NCBI GenBank assembly: GCA_027886175.1
Contig: JAJNNQ010000008.1
Coordinates: 3,999,501-4,063,500 of the forward strand
Source: Phylloscopus collybita
Lineage: Eukaryota; Chordata; Aves; Passeriformes; Phylloscopidae
Reading direction: 5' to 3'
Length of the DNA: 64,000 nt
Each line of letters begins with the position of its first letter. The first letter of the stretch is position 1. The notes beneath the pieces were generated by a model. The model was not told where the DNA came from. It was given only the letters and a program-made list of their open reading frames with translations, and did not search any database. Of this stretch, positions 48,201-56,680 are shown piece by piece. The translations under genes were made by a program, and so were the position numbers.

Positions 48201-51200
48201 AATGGTGTAAAACTGACAGAGAATACATTTAGCTTAGATATTGAGAAGAAATTTTATATTGTGAGGGTGATGAGTTACTGGCACAGGTTGCCAAGAGAAG
48301 CTGTGGCTACCCCATCTGTGGATTCAAGGAAGGATTCAAGGCCAGATTAGATGAAGCTCTGAGCGACCTGGTCTAGTGGAAAGTGTCCCTGCCCATGTCA
48401 GGGTGGTTGGAACTAGATGAGCTTTAAGGTCCCTTCTGTGATTCTTGTGAGGACCCAGGCTGGTGTGGACTCACTGCGGCCATAGAGCTGCAATTCCCCC
48501 ATACCTTTCATCATGTTTCACTGCACTGAGCCCAAAATTCCCATTTGTTCCTATTCTAGTGAATGTCTGGACTGAGTTTCATCATTCCTCTGAGCATGGA
48601 TTTTCTTCTTCAGCTCCCTCCTCCATGCCAGATTAAAAAAAAAAAAAAAAGGTAGCAGAGCCATGACGTGCCACCAGCCCCAGCTACGTTAGCAGCAGAT
48701 CTGGCAGGTTACAGATCTGCAAAGTCTTGCTTCAGGGAAAGGAGGAGAGGTGCAAGCTTCAATTAATTATGCCACAGTTTTCTTAACACTTCTTCCTGCT
48801 TGTCTCTCATGCTTCAGAGAAACACTTGACAAGCTGCTCCTACAGTTCTGTCAGGCTGGGAATGCCACTGTGCTGAGCTGTAACCCGCAGGGCAGTGAGC
48901 TGAGCTCCAGGCTACGCCAGGAAGGGTTATACCATGGCACACAAGGTGCCAGCCACTTCTTAGACATCCTGTAAACAGAGCAAACAGGACGTTTGGAGGA
49001 TTGGGAGGCTTTGGAAAAGAGCTGCTTTGCCTGCTTGGAAGAAGTATTGCCTGTTTAAATTCCATCTGAGGTTTGGTTGAGCCTTTTACAGCCTGGCAGA
49101 CTCCCTACACACTGGTTTCTCATTCCTAGCATTAGCCCTAGAGAGCACTGGCAAGGTTGCTCTGGCATGGTGTGCCACAGTGGAAACGTTCCTTGGGGAC
49201 ATGCAGGCATAGCTGCTGTGCACTGGGTGGGCAAAGGATGGAGAAATGATCCCTCTGGGGTTCAGTCTTTGTGCTCCCAGAGGCAAAGGATGGTGAAGAG
49301 GCTCCTTGGAGTGAGTAGGCTCACATGCTTTCTTCTAAGAAAAAGAGGGCAGACTTGTTTTCACCATCTCTGTATCCCAGTCCTTCCTTGCTCCCAGGCT
49401 GGGCAGAAGGATCCAAGGTTCAGGAACCAGTAGATGGAAGAAAACAGCAGTACTGAAGGTCCTGCAGATTGTAGCTGGGATCTGATCTCCAAGGCAATTC
49501 TGACTTGGATATTCAGCTGATCCAGCAGGTTGTTCCCAGTCTCCAGTTGATGCTGCACCACTTCAGAGCACATATCTGGAGGTGCTTGTGGCTGGTCTGT
49601 CTTGCAGCCATACAGCTCCTGGGCTTTGTCCTGTGCACAGTACAAGTGCTGGTCCTGTCAGGGAGGGATAAATTGCCACCTCCTCCTGTTTTTTCTTTGG
49701 GATGTGTTTTAGGATAAGGTTTGGCTGGGAGGCTTGCAAGGTGACAATGGCGCACAAAGCTGGCTTTGCTTTGTGGAGGGAACACTGTGCCATTGATGCT
49801 GCTGAGGGGCTCAGAGAGACTATTTTTGGGGTCTTGAGAAGAGAGAAACTCCATGATCACACCTGCCCCAGACAAGCTACAGCACTGGAGCATTGTTAGC
49901 TGGTGGAAATGAATGTGGGATGTCCTACCTGCTGCTAGCTTGTGTTGCAGCACAGCCAGGTTTGGATGCCTCAGAGCTGCTGAGAAAATGGGCAAAAATA
50001 TCACTTTTGCAGCTTTGAAAGACAGTTTCTGCCTGATCTTCACCTGCCTTCCCAGGCTCTGCTGGGAGGTTCAAGGCTGAGCTGCAGGCAGGCACAGTGG
50101 GAAGGCAGAGCTGCCCCATGTCACCTCCAGACCGTGTCTCTGCTCCCTTTTGAGCAGTGCTGAGCAGCTGTAGTGACGACACGTGGGGCATGGCTGCATT
50201 TTCACGCCGGGTACTCCCTGCCTTCGAACAAACACACCTTTGTTTTGGAGCACATTGGCTCAGCTGGATCCCTTTTTTTTTTTTCCTTTGCCCAGATCAT
50301 CTTCCCTGCAGCTGAGGGGAAACATGATGCGATGGTGAACACTTGTGCTCAGGGAGCTGCCTGCTTCAAAGCCTGGCTTGGGGTTACAAATGTACCAAGG
50401 GGTGGGTGCACACACATCTCCAGCAGGAAAAGGACACCGGGTTCTGGTCAGGATGACCTTGTATTTCATTTTCGTTTTTCTTGGGCTCTGTATGTTCTCT
50501 TAGATGCTAAATCCAAACCTGGGGAAGCTGCCCTTCCCCAGGTTTGTGTGTATATCTTGTGTCTCATTGGGAGAGGCAGGATAGAAACAGACCAGCAGCT
50601 TTTCCATCAGCTTTCCTGGGCTTTGGCAGCTTAATTGCATCTTTAATTGGCTGCTCCATGCTCCGCTGAGTGTCCGTAGAAGCAGACAACATCCATAAAT
50701 CAAACTGCTCAGGTTTCCTTTGGTTATCTGATGGAAATAGCGGGTTGGGAATAGCCTTGGGGTGCTTGTGTGTGCTGGCTTCCCTTCTTACCACAGTTAG
50801 GCACAGCCTTTCCAAAGGAGAAATTAAAGGAGAGAGCTCCCCTTGTTGCAAAGTCGCTTTTGAAATGCTCTCTCCAAACATTTGCTTTGAGCGCTGTCCT
50901 GCTAAATAAACCATCTCCCCTGGGGTTTCGCTGTGGGAAAAGCAATCTTTACCTGCCAGCTCCCTGCTCTTGTGTTTGGAAGGGATATTTCCCTGAGCTG
51001 GGAGCTGCCCCTTTCCCTGCCCTCTCTGCCAAGAGTCTCAGACCAGTACAATCCTTAAGCCCAGAGCTCTGCTGTATTTTAGGCTAGCTCTGGGGCACAT
51101 TGTATATGACACTTAGACCAAGTGGCTCCTGCTCAGGGAAAATCACATCACCAGGCATAAACCAGTGTCTGTGCCATGGCCTGAATGTGTGTGTCTGCCA

Positions 51201-51780
51201 CTACATGCACACTGGGCTCAGGGCTCTGTGGCTTATGGGGTTGGATTACAGGCTCTTCAACTCACCAGCAATTTGGTGGGTTTGGGATGAGTGTACATGC
51301 CATATCTGAGGAGATGGGATTGGCTCAATTTAGAGCCTCAGGCACTCCTTCTTCTAGCAGCTACTGAAGCTGAATAGCTCTGGGATGAACTCCAAAAATC
51401 CCATTTTAACCCAGGTGCTGCTTCCAGGGCTGCGACCACCATAAGATGCTTTCCCTTGGACTGGAGAGAGATAAGACTGGCTCTGCTTGAACCAAACAGA
51501 TGTGGTTATATGAGGCTTGAAAATCTTTCCATGTCCCTGCCCTCGTCTTCTCAGTGCTATGTCTGTGTTTTGGGTGTTTTCTTTCTCACCAAGGCTTAGG
51601 CAGCAGGGCCCTGGCAGCTCTAATTTGCTCTCCCCTTGCTTCCCCAGGTACAAAAGGCCTGGAGTGCTCACCCTCCACCCCCACCATGAACTCCTACTTC
51701 TACAAGTTCATGATCAACCTGCTCAAGCGCTTCAGCAGTGAACGGAAACTCCTGGAAACCAGAGGAGCCTTCATCATCAG
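13361..51780 (+). CDS. VAC14: VAC14, PIKfyve complex scaffold (exons 1-14, 3' part missing)
   Basis: VAC14 is a HEAT-repeat scaffold that holds the lipid kinase PIKfyve and the phosphatase FIG4 together on endosome and lysosome membranes, so setting PI(3,5)P2 levels. The coding exons are 13361-13464, 16785-16935, 17565-17732, 18426-18488, 19470-19577, 20364-20473, 21444-21550, 22544-22678, 22948-23100, 25248-25302, 31717-31861, 32151-32216, 41521-41674 and 51648-51780. Joined, they keep one open frame of 1652 nt (550 codons plus two bases) that follows human VAC14 almost residue for residue, except in the acidic linker of exons 9-10. All introns are GT-AG. The N-terminal PIKfyve-binding half is complete. 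The remaining C-terminal residues, roughly 230 by human length and including most of the FIG4-binding and oligomerisation region, must lie beyond the right edge. The ATG at 13361 has a purine at -3 and matches the known N-terminus. Recognition comes from remembered family sequence and is very secure. Confidence 0.97.
15886..15956 (-). tRNA. tRNA-Gly (anticodon GCC), antisense in VAC14 intron 1
   Basis: A 71-nt cloverleaf on the minus strand: the acceptor stem GCATTGG pairs with CCAATGC, with discriminator A. The internal promoter A box (TGGTTCAGTGG) and B box (GGTTCGATTCC) are intact, and the anticodon loop reads TGCCAC with GCC. There is no intron and no encoded CCA. On the transcribed strand a TTTTT terminator follows 6 nt after the gene (15875-15879 on +). 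It is identical over its whole length to the copy at 24142-24212. It should be a functional glycine tRNA reading GGC/GGU codons. Confidence 0.97.
15958..16011. repeat. Short CAGCTGCCTGCA minisatellite 5' of the tRNA-Gly
   Basis: About four imperfect units of a 12-mer CAGCTGCCTGCA, one broken into a shorter unit, directly abut the 5' side of the minus-strand tRNA gene. The unit contains CAGCTG E-boxes. Confidence 0.8.
16785..16935 (+). CDS. VAC14: VAC14 coding exon 2
   Basis: Encodes the rest of Lys35 to Lys85, including [10 protein letters not shown] and the [15 protein letters not shown] stretch, which is nearly identical to human. The acceptor is CTAG before 16785 and the donor GTAGGT at 16936. 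This is part of the N-terminal HEAT array. Confidence 0.96.
16936..17564 (+). other. VAC14: VAC14 intron 2
   Basis: A 629-bp intron with standard GTAGGT...CAG ends. No repeat or RNA gene was recognised. Confidence 0.9.
17565..17732 (+). CDS. VAC14: VAC14 coding exon 3
   Basis: Encodes residues 86-141 (56 codons, phase 0 at both ends), with the [18 protein letters not shown] motif of the PIKfyve-binding HEAT repeats. The acceptor is CTCCAG and the donor GTAAGA at 17733. Confidence 0.96.
17733..18425 (+). other. VAC14: VAC14 intron 3
   Basis: A 693-bp intron. It contains a short minus-strand CR1 3' end near 17866-17912; the rest is unremarkable. Confidence 0.9.
17866..17912 (-). mobile_element. 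CR1 3' end scrap (minus strand)
   Basis: Reads TCACAGAATATTCTGAGTTG then GAAGGGACCCACAAGGATCA, the reverse complement of the CR1 3' terminus. Only about 47 bp is recognisable. Confidence 0.8.
18426..18488 (+). CDS. VAC14: VAC14 coding exon 4
   Basis: A 63-nt exon of 21 codons (residues 142-162), reading [20 protein letters not shown] then K, identical to the human segment as I remember it. The acceptor is TTTCACAG and the donor GTAGTT at 18489. It is too short for an ORF scan and was found by homology and splice sites. Confidence 0.95.
18489..19469 (+). other. VAC14: VAC14 intron 4
   Basis: A 981-bp intron with nothing recognised besides its splice signals. Confidence 0.9.
19470..19577 (+). 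CDS. VAC14: VAC14 coding exon 5
   Basis: Encodes residues 163-198 (36 codons), starting [11 protein letters not shown] and ending QFIISW. The acceptor is CTCTGCAG and the donor GTAGGT at 19578. It lies within the HEAT array and contains the conserved [15 protein letters not shown] run. Confidence 0.95.
19578..20363 (+). other. VAC14: VAC14 intron 5
   Basis: A 786-bp intron with no feature recognised inside. Confidence 0.9.
20364..20473 (+). CDS. VAC14: VAC14 coding exon 6
   Basis: Encodes residues 199-234 plus two bases of Met235: [19 protein letters not shown], then [16 protein letters not shown]. The acceptor is GATCTAG. The donor GTGAGT at 20474 splits the ATG codon of Met235. Confidence 0.95.
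20474..21443 (+). other. VAC14: VAC14 intron 6
   Basis: A 970-bp intron. Several open frames of up to 181 codons on the minus strand cross it, but none resembles a protein family. Confidence 0.9.
21444..21550 (+). CDS. VAC14: VAC14 coding exon 7
   Basis: Completes Met235 and runs to Ala270 plus one base: [20 protein letters not shown], then the conserved [13 protein letters not shown]. The acceptor is CCCCACAG and the donor GTGAGT at 21551. Confidence 0.95.
21551..22543 (+). other. VAC14: VAC14 intron 7
   Basis: A 993-bp intron with an AT-richer middle part; no repeat family was recognised. Confidence 0.9.
22544..22678 (+). CDS. VAC14: VAC14 coding exon 8
   Basis: Encodes [20 protein letters not shown] through to DDRKK (residues 271-315 plus one base). 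The acceptor is GTCTTCCAG. The donor is GTATCCTTG at 22679-22687, a minor-spliceosome type site rather than GTRAGT. Splicing here keeps the frame into exon 9, giving KKNIKEV where human has KKSIKEV. Confidence 0.93.
22679..22947 (+). other. VAC14: VAC14 intron 8, U12-type (minor spliceosome)
   Basis: A 269-bp intron with 5' site GTATCCTTG (consensus for the minor class RTATCCTTT) and a branch-site match TTCCTTAC at 22925-22932. The presumed branch A at 22931 is 16 nt from the 3' AG, within the short range typical of U12 introns. No standard GTRAGT site at this exon end keeps the frame. The class is inferred from these two signals. Confidence 0.85.
22948..23100 (+). CDS. VAC14: VAC14 coding exon 9
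   Basis: Starts by completing Asn316 and reads [16 protein letters not shown], then an acidic PEDDEMDE segment and a Ser/Pro/Glu-rich linker (residues about 335-366) that is poorly conserved with human. The acceptor is CACTCAG, 16 nt after a U12-like branch site. The donor is GTGAGT at 23101. Confidence 0.94.
24142..24212 (+). tRNA. tRNA-Gly (anticodon GCC), sense in VAC14 intron 9
   Basis: A 71-nt gene with a perfect 7-bp acceptor stem, A box at 24149-24159 and B box at 24191-24201, and anticodon GCC. A TTTT run at 24220-24223 and a stronger TTTTTT at 24231-24236 provide the RNA polymerase III terminator. The sequence is identical to the minus-strand copy in intron 1. The gene lies in the same direction as its host. 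Confidence 0.97.
24253..24290. repeat. (TTTTG)n simple repeat
   Basis: A TTTTG-rich microsatellite lies just after the terminator of the sense tRNA-Gly. It may derive from the A-rich complement of a retroposed tail, or simply from slippage of T-rich sequence. Confidence 0.85.
25248..25302 (+). CDS. VAC14: VAC14 coding exon 10
   Basis: A 55-nt exon (residues 367-384 plus two bases) reading [18 protein letters not shown]. It continues the variable, Ser-rich linker between the two HEAT regions. The acceptor is CCCCCAG and the donor GTAAGG at 25303. It aligns with the human GSCDSSFSSGISVFTAAS region only in composition and in the VFT motif. The exon is supported mainly because it keeps the frame between exons 9 and 11. 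Confidence 0.87.
25303..31716 (+). other. VAC14: VAC14 intron 10
   Basis: A 6.4-kb intron. It holds a pyrimidine-rich C-run tract near 26870-26915, a CpG-containing patch at about 29080-29340 and a CR1 fragment at its 3' end. No additional exon was recognised. Confidence 0.88.
31417..31680 (+). mobile_element. CR1 fragment near the intron 10 3' end
   Basis: Carries the CR1 3'-region block TTAGACATTAGGAAGAAAC...GAGGCACTGGCATAGG...AACCTGATCTAGTGAGG. It decays toward the right and ends about 35 bp before the exon 11 acceptor. The right boundary is approximate. Confidence 0.85.
31717..31861 (+). CDS. VAC14: VAC14 coding exon 11
   Basis: Encodes residues 385-433, including [19 protein letters not shown], then [20 protein letters not shown] and PRK. 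The acceptor is TTCCATGCAG after a pyrimidine-rich tract. The donor is GTAAGT at 31862. The exon lies just downstream of a CR1 fragment. Confidence 0.95.
31862..32150 (+). other. VAC14: VAC14 intron 11
   Basis: A 289-bp intron with a strong GTAAGT donor and CTTTCAG acceptor; nothing else was seen. Confidence 0.9.
32151..32216 (+). CDS. VAC14: VAC14 coding exon 12
   Basis: A 66-nt exon of 22 codons (residues 434-455), [20 protein letters not shown] then DE, in phase 0 at both ends. The acceptor is GCTTTCAG and the donor GTAGGT at 32217. Confidence 0.95.
35460..35705 (+). mobile_element. CR1 3' fragment in intron 12
   Basis: A well-preserved CR1 3' region through TGCCCATGGCAGGGGGGTTG and CCTTTCCAACCCAAACC to the terminal ATGTGATTCTATGATG tail. 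Confidence 0.92.
37027..37145 (+). mobile_element. CR1 3' end(s) with ATTCTATGA tail
   Basis: A first partial terminus (GTTGGACTCAGTGATCTTAG, then a CCATGACTC tail) is followed by a second (TGATCTTTGTGGGTCTCTTC) with TTCTATGATTCTATGA. Possibly two nested or tandem CR1 ends. Confidence 0.8.
39079..39092. promoter_or_regulatory. RFX X-box-like palindrome in intron 12
   Basis: GTTGCCATGGCAAT differs from the ideal palindromic X-box GTTGCCATGGCAAC at one base. RFX factors, which control ciliary genes among others, bind such sites. Function here is inferred from sequence only. Confidence 0.35.
40624..40647. repeat. A24 homopolymer
   Basis: A run of 24 adenines inside intron 12, without recognised retroposon sequence next to it. 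Confidence 0.95.
41521..41674 (+). CDS. VAC14: VAC14 coding exon 13
   Basis: Encodes residues 456-506 plus one base: [20 protein letters not shown], then a variable Gly/Pro/Asp-rich loop. The acceptor is CTCTCTGCAG and the donor GTGAGT at 41675. The first 20 residues are near-identical to human; the second half diverges, like the matching loop in mammals. Confidence 0.95.
44440..45016 (+). mobile_element. CR1 fragment, longest in window
   Basis: About 575 bp of the CR1 3' part: the end of the reverse-transcriptase ORF region (GGTGAGACCCCATCTGGAAG, GAGGTTATTCAGCCTGGAGA) and the 3' UTR through GGGGTTGGACTAAATGGCC to CCAACCCAAACCATTCCATG. It has many point changes and is inactive. Confidence 0.92.
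48175..48445 (+). mobile_element. CR1 3' fragment in intron 13
   Basis: Contains GAGAAGAAATTTTATATTGT, GGCACAGGTTGCCAAGAGAA, ACCTGGTCTAGTGGAAAGTG and a GGTTGGAACTAGATGAGC end. 5'-truncated. Confidence 0.88.
48635..48650. repeat. A16 homopolymer
   Basis: Sixteen adenines preceded by GATT in intron 13; no attached element was recognised. Confidence 0.95.
51648..51780 (+). CDS. VAC14: VAC14 coding exon 14 (last in window)
   Basis: Encodes residues 507-550 plus two bases: [20 protein letters not shown], then [16 protein letters not shown] and the end GAFIIR (Arg split). This begins the C-terminal FIG4-binding region. The acceptor is TTCCCCAG and the donor GTCAGA at 51781, a weaker donor. The next exon, expected to start QLCLLLNAE in vertebrates, was not seen before 64000. 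Confidence 0.95.
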
Positions 51781-54437
51781 GTCAGAGCACCCCACCTCAC
51801 TGAAGCCCCTGAGCAGCCCTGGGGCGGGTGGGACAGGGATGGCAGGGTCAAGCAGCCCAAGTACTACTACATTTGCTCAGAGCCAAAACCATTTCCTCAA
51901 GCTTCCCTCGCTCTCCAACAAACAGTTTTGGAGCAAACGAGATTTGCCTTTCACATGTCAAGGCACCATATTTCTCTCTCCCATCCCCGGAGGCAAAGTG
52001 GCTCCTTATTAAACAGTGTTGTCAGAGCCTGTTTCGTTAGGAAACAACTAGACCAGCCGGAGCACGAAGACAGGCTTGCACTGGGAGTGCCAAGCTGAGT
52101 GAATCCCTCCAGCCCACTTGGCGAGATGCTCGCCCATCCAAAGCCATGTGTTTCACTGCACAGAGTTGGTGGATTTTGCTTCAGCTTTTTAAGGAGCTAT
52201 GGCAGAGGCTGGAGAGCCAAATGTTAAGAAGGCTGGAATGCCAAGTGTCGTGGCAGCTGGCAAGGAGTCATCTTTATTGCAATAAAATCTGGTGCAAGGG
52301 ATATCCATTCCACAGCTTGCTGGGAAATAACAGGGTTAATGGTCAAGGCGAGGTAGAGAAGTCAGTGAGGAGATTGGTGGAAGCAAACTGGCAGGACCCT
52401 GGGTTTTCCTCCCTTGCTTTCAGGGATGTGGCATCAAAATGAACAGGGGTAGAGCATGAGATACAAGCCATGCTTCTGTGGGAGAAGAGAGAAACCTCTC
52501 AAAAGGCGCAGGGGTGCCTTGAGATGGTATTGATGAATGGGTCCCATCACTGCAGTGAGAAAATGCAGCATGCAGAGCTCCCAAAATATGCTAAGCTGAG
52601 CTGGGTGTGGAGTTGTATTTGCTTGGGCAGCAATTTTTGCCCAAGTCTGGATTTGTCCCAGAGACATCCCACTCACAGTGTCCACTCTTCTCTCCCCAGT
52701 CAGCACAGCCCTTAGGATAAGCCACCCTTGGCAGGGAAGTGGCCTCATACTGTGTTAGGGAAGCCGGGTGACCAGAGTGGCAGTGAGCAGGGCATGTCCC
52801 ATTTAAATCTCTCCTGTACCATGACCACCTCCAACTTATTCCCTCCAGCTCTGGCAGGCCCAGCTTTCCAAGCAACCAGCCAGAGGTGCGGTGGGACTGG
52901 CTCACAGCAGCTCAGCAAGCCAAGGCTTTTTACAGTGACTCATGCCCCAAAAAATCTGGTAAAGCAAAAAAAAAAAATTAAAAAATAGATGACTCTGTCC
53001 TTTGTCAAGTCACGTTGTTGCTCATATGGGGTAGATACAGGACTGGAGCCAAAGTGGTGGTTCTGGGAGGGTGAGCCATGCCCTCAGGTACCAGTGATTA
53101 ACTCTGAAACCTACTGGCGGGTAAAAGACTGGGGTAAACTACATCTCTGCTGCTTCCAGAAAAAGCAAGATGAGAAAAGAGGAGAAAAACTTTTACAGGA
53201 CTCTCTGGCAAAGATCGATCTCTTGCTGGAGAGACTCAGTGAACGTGGGAGCCTCATTGAGCTATTTTTAGCCACTTTTCAAATTGAAGCCGTATGCGCG
53301 TTCCCACATTACATCCCTCCCCTGTCCACAAGCCAGCTCAGCTGTTTTGCACAGCAGGGTGAGAAGCAAGCCTCATGTTTGACTTAAGAGATGCTGGTGA
53401 TGTTTCATCCTGAGCTGGAGAGCACAAGGGGGGTGCTTGAGAGACTGGGACAGCATCTGCTAAAGTGTGGTCCAGGACCACTGCTGCCTCTTTCCCAGGC
53501 TGGCCTGGGAACACTGAAACAGGGAAGGAAAATAGACCTGTTACGTTTAGGCAATGATTTCCAGCTGAAGGATTAGTGTTCACAGGAAAGGGAAATGGGG
53601 AGCAGGGGTATTATTCAAGCACAGCACAGCAGTTTTCCCTGTCACGTTGCTGGTGGGCAAATTCAAAGGTCCGTGAGGTCACACAGGGGGTCTGCGATTA
53701 AAGGTAGTTCATTTCTAATCCAACTCAGGTTTGTTCATGCTTGGTTGCTGACTCTGAAAGGACTTTAGTCACTCTCCTGCTATGTCCTCAGAGTACCAGA
53801 GACACAGGTTATGGTACATTGCGTGCTTGAGGATGGAAGTGGAGCTTGACCAGTGATCTCTGCAGGAGGTGGGACCATCTCTTGCTCTGTAAGGACCTGT
53901 GGTCCCCAAGACACATAGAACTGCTCCAGAGCCTGCCTGATGCTTGGGTGGGAGAAGTACCTGCAGCCCTCACTGGCAGAATTCACCCTCCAAGCCTGGC
54001 TCAGGCAAAGATGGGGGCTGTGATGGGTGCTCTCACCATCAATAACCCCAGTCCCAAGGTAGGTATCTCAAGATGCTTTGCCAGAGAAGACAGGGTACAG
54101 CTAAGTGGAAACACAGACTTCCCTCAGAATAACAGGGAAACAGCTCCAAAAACTTCTGTCATTCATAAGGAAGTATTCAGAGAATTTCTTCTCCTTTGCC
54201 TGTGACTACCAGGCTGGGGGATAACCCGACACTGGCACGTGGTCCCTCTGCCAGCACTATTCGTGCATCAAAGAGATGGATAGGTTTGCTGCCTTCCCGA
54301 GTGGAATCAAGTGCCCATCAAACCATGGTGTGATGCCTCATCTGTGCCAAGGGCTTTAGGATTAGGATCCCCTCAACCCAAGGCAACCTCACAGAGAGAA
54401 AGCCTATGGCTGTGGTGGAGCTCACATGCTGAGCTGA

Positions 54438-54505
54438 GCCCCAGCAGGAGGAGTTGGACTTGATCATTGTGGGTCCCATTCAACTCCCTGTCATCTATGA
54501 TATGT
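54438..54505 (+). mobile_element. CR1 3' end scrap
   Basis: GAGTTGGACTTGATCATTGT...GTCCCATTCAACTCCCTGTC...CTATGATATG resembles the CR1 terminus. Short and diverged. Confidence 0.7.
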
Positions 54506-56530
54506 GAGAAAGGAAAAGCAACATCCAGGAGAACGCTCTTCAAAGCTGTTTAGATGCCTCATGAATGTCTGGGCAAAGGATTTGCTGAGGGGATTCCCGT
54601 GGTACGAATCCCACAGATTCTCATGCTGTCCTACCCCTCTGCCCTGGAGGAAGGAGGGAAACCTGCTCCCATGATCTCTTCCAATTTTTTTTTTTTTGGC
54701 TTGACATCAGTTTTCTGCATTGCAGCTGACAAGGTTCCTTTTGGAGGTCAGTTTTCTCTTACTGTCACTTGTGACCTTTTTTAGGCTGGAAGTGAGTAAA
54801 ATTAGTCTGCCTTCAAAACTAAGAATACCAAGTTCTGCCTTCTCCTCTCATGCATGTTTGCACTCAAAGGTTGCTCCCAAAGTGTTGTCAGAGGCAGGAG
54901 CCATCAGTGTTACCTCCCACCTTGATAAACAGATCTGAGGCCTTCCACCCTTCTCACTAATTGCCCTGGCTGGCACGTGGCCCTCCTGGATTCACCAGAG
55001 CCCTTAAGCCAGAAGCAAATATTCCCATTCAGCTGCTGACCTCTCGGAGCAGCAGAAAAATGCGGAGGAGCTTCCAAAGCATCACATGGCTCCTTGGAGC
55101 AGCACGGCTGTCCTCGGGGCAGGAGCCCTGGGGAGGGAAAGCTGCTTGGCCGGTCAGGAGGCAGGCAGCAGAGCGGCACCGAGCTTTTCAGCTCACACTG
55201 AGATTTACAGGCTGGAGTTAATGCCTGTTGGTTGGTACCAGCGCTGTGGGATGGGGGGATTAAGGGAGAGGTTAAGCCCTACTGCATGGACATCAGTGTT
55301 GCTGCTCAGAGCACAGTGTGAGGGTAGGGCTGGCTGTCCTTGGAAGGAGCTGTCTTTTCCCCTCTTGTACCTCCCCAGGGCTGGTTGTGCAGTTCCTGTG
55401 CTGTCCCCAGGGTCAGTCTGAGCTCCAGGAGCCGGTTCAGCTGGCTCAGTGAAGCCTAGCACCAAAGCAGCCGGCTTTTTGCTGCTCTCTGAGATGGAAC
55501 AGCTCAGACATTCATGGCTGATGTACCTTGCCCCAGCAAATGAACCCTTCAGGGTATGGGATGTGCTTGAGTGGCTGGAGACATCCCTATGCATGTCGTG
55601 TGTGGATGCTTTGAAGTGCAGGGCTTAACTTTGAAGCCCATCAAGGCCATTTTCTAGCAGAGCAGTGGCACCCTGAGGCAGGGAGGATGCCTGAGTCAGC
55701 AGTTTGCTCCCCAGGCAGGCCGCACGAAGGGGTTGTCTCAGCTTGTTTTATAGAGCTGTTAAACAAACCTCCCCACCGCCTGGCACCTTCTCACCGGGTG
55801 TTTTCTGAGGTTAAGCTGCTTGGAAGAGGCCCTGGCATGACTTTCCAGCCACCTCCCATGTGATGCACCTGGTGGGACTTGTCCATTTGACTGGAGATGG
55901 TCCTCAGCCTTTGGGGGTATTCTTGAACCCTGTGGGGGCTGGCCAGGGGGGCTGGCTGGTTCTCCATTCACTCTGGAGAACATAGGCTGGAGCATATAAG
56001 GTTGTTCAGCCAATTTATGGCATTAGCTGGAGAGCTGGAAAATCCCAAGTCTCGTGATGGGGCCACAGATTTATAGTTTCAGCAGACGGGAAAAGTTCAC
56101 CTGGCTGGAAATTCTGACTGTTCTTGAGATCTCAAAGCCCTGCTGGGATGAGGCCAGTGGAGAGCTGGATAACAAAGAGGGCAGAACTGAGGACAAACAC
56201 TGGCAGGTCACACTGGGCACATGAAGGGCTGTGCATGATGCCCTTGGGGCTGGGGTGGCCAGTCCCTCTTTTTGGGCATGACAGGGTCTTCTGCCTCTGA
56301 GAGGCTGGGGCTGATTGTAGAACACCAGTTTCTCCACAAAAAATAGTGGAAAAGACACAAAGTGAGTTTGAACCTGCTAACCAGGATGAGGAATCAGTGA
56401 GGAGGGGAGCAGAGGGCTGGAGGAGTGTGGAGCACAGACATCCATCCAATGCTCTGGGCAGACCGGCAGTGAGGTGCATGTTAAATCGCTTTTGACTGGC
56501 TTCCCAGGGCTGTGCTCTCTGGGAGAGAGA

Positions 56531-56680
56531 GAAGGGAAGGGAAGGGAAGGGAAGGGAAGGGAAGGGAAGGGAAGGGAAGGGAAGGGAAGGGAAGGGAAGG
56601 GAAGGGAAGGGAAGGGAAGGGAAGGGAAGGGAAGGGAAGGGAAGGGAAGGGAAGGGAAGGGAAGGGAAGGGAAGGGAAGG
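56531..56680 (+). repeat. (GAAGG)30 perfect pentanucleotide microsatellite
   Basis: Exactly 150 bp of uninterrupted GAAGG (equivalently AAGGG), 30 units, preceded by a GA-rich stretch. The G-rich strand meets the GGG-N2-GGG G-quadruplex pattern throughout. It creates long spurious open frames on both strands, including a 561-codon one on the minus strand. Confidence 0.98.

Larger units (their letters stand above)
41675..51647 (+). other. VAC14: VAC14 intron 13
   Basis: A 10-kb intron with the longest CR1 fragment of the window (44440-45016), another at 48175-48445, T and A homopolymers (42615-42629, 48635-48650, 50273-50284) and an AT-rich stretch at 47470-47720 that may be regulatory. Confidence 0.88.
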
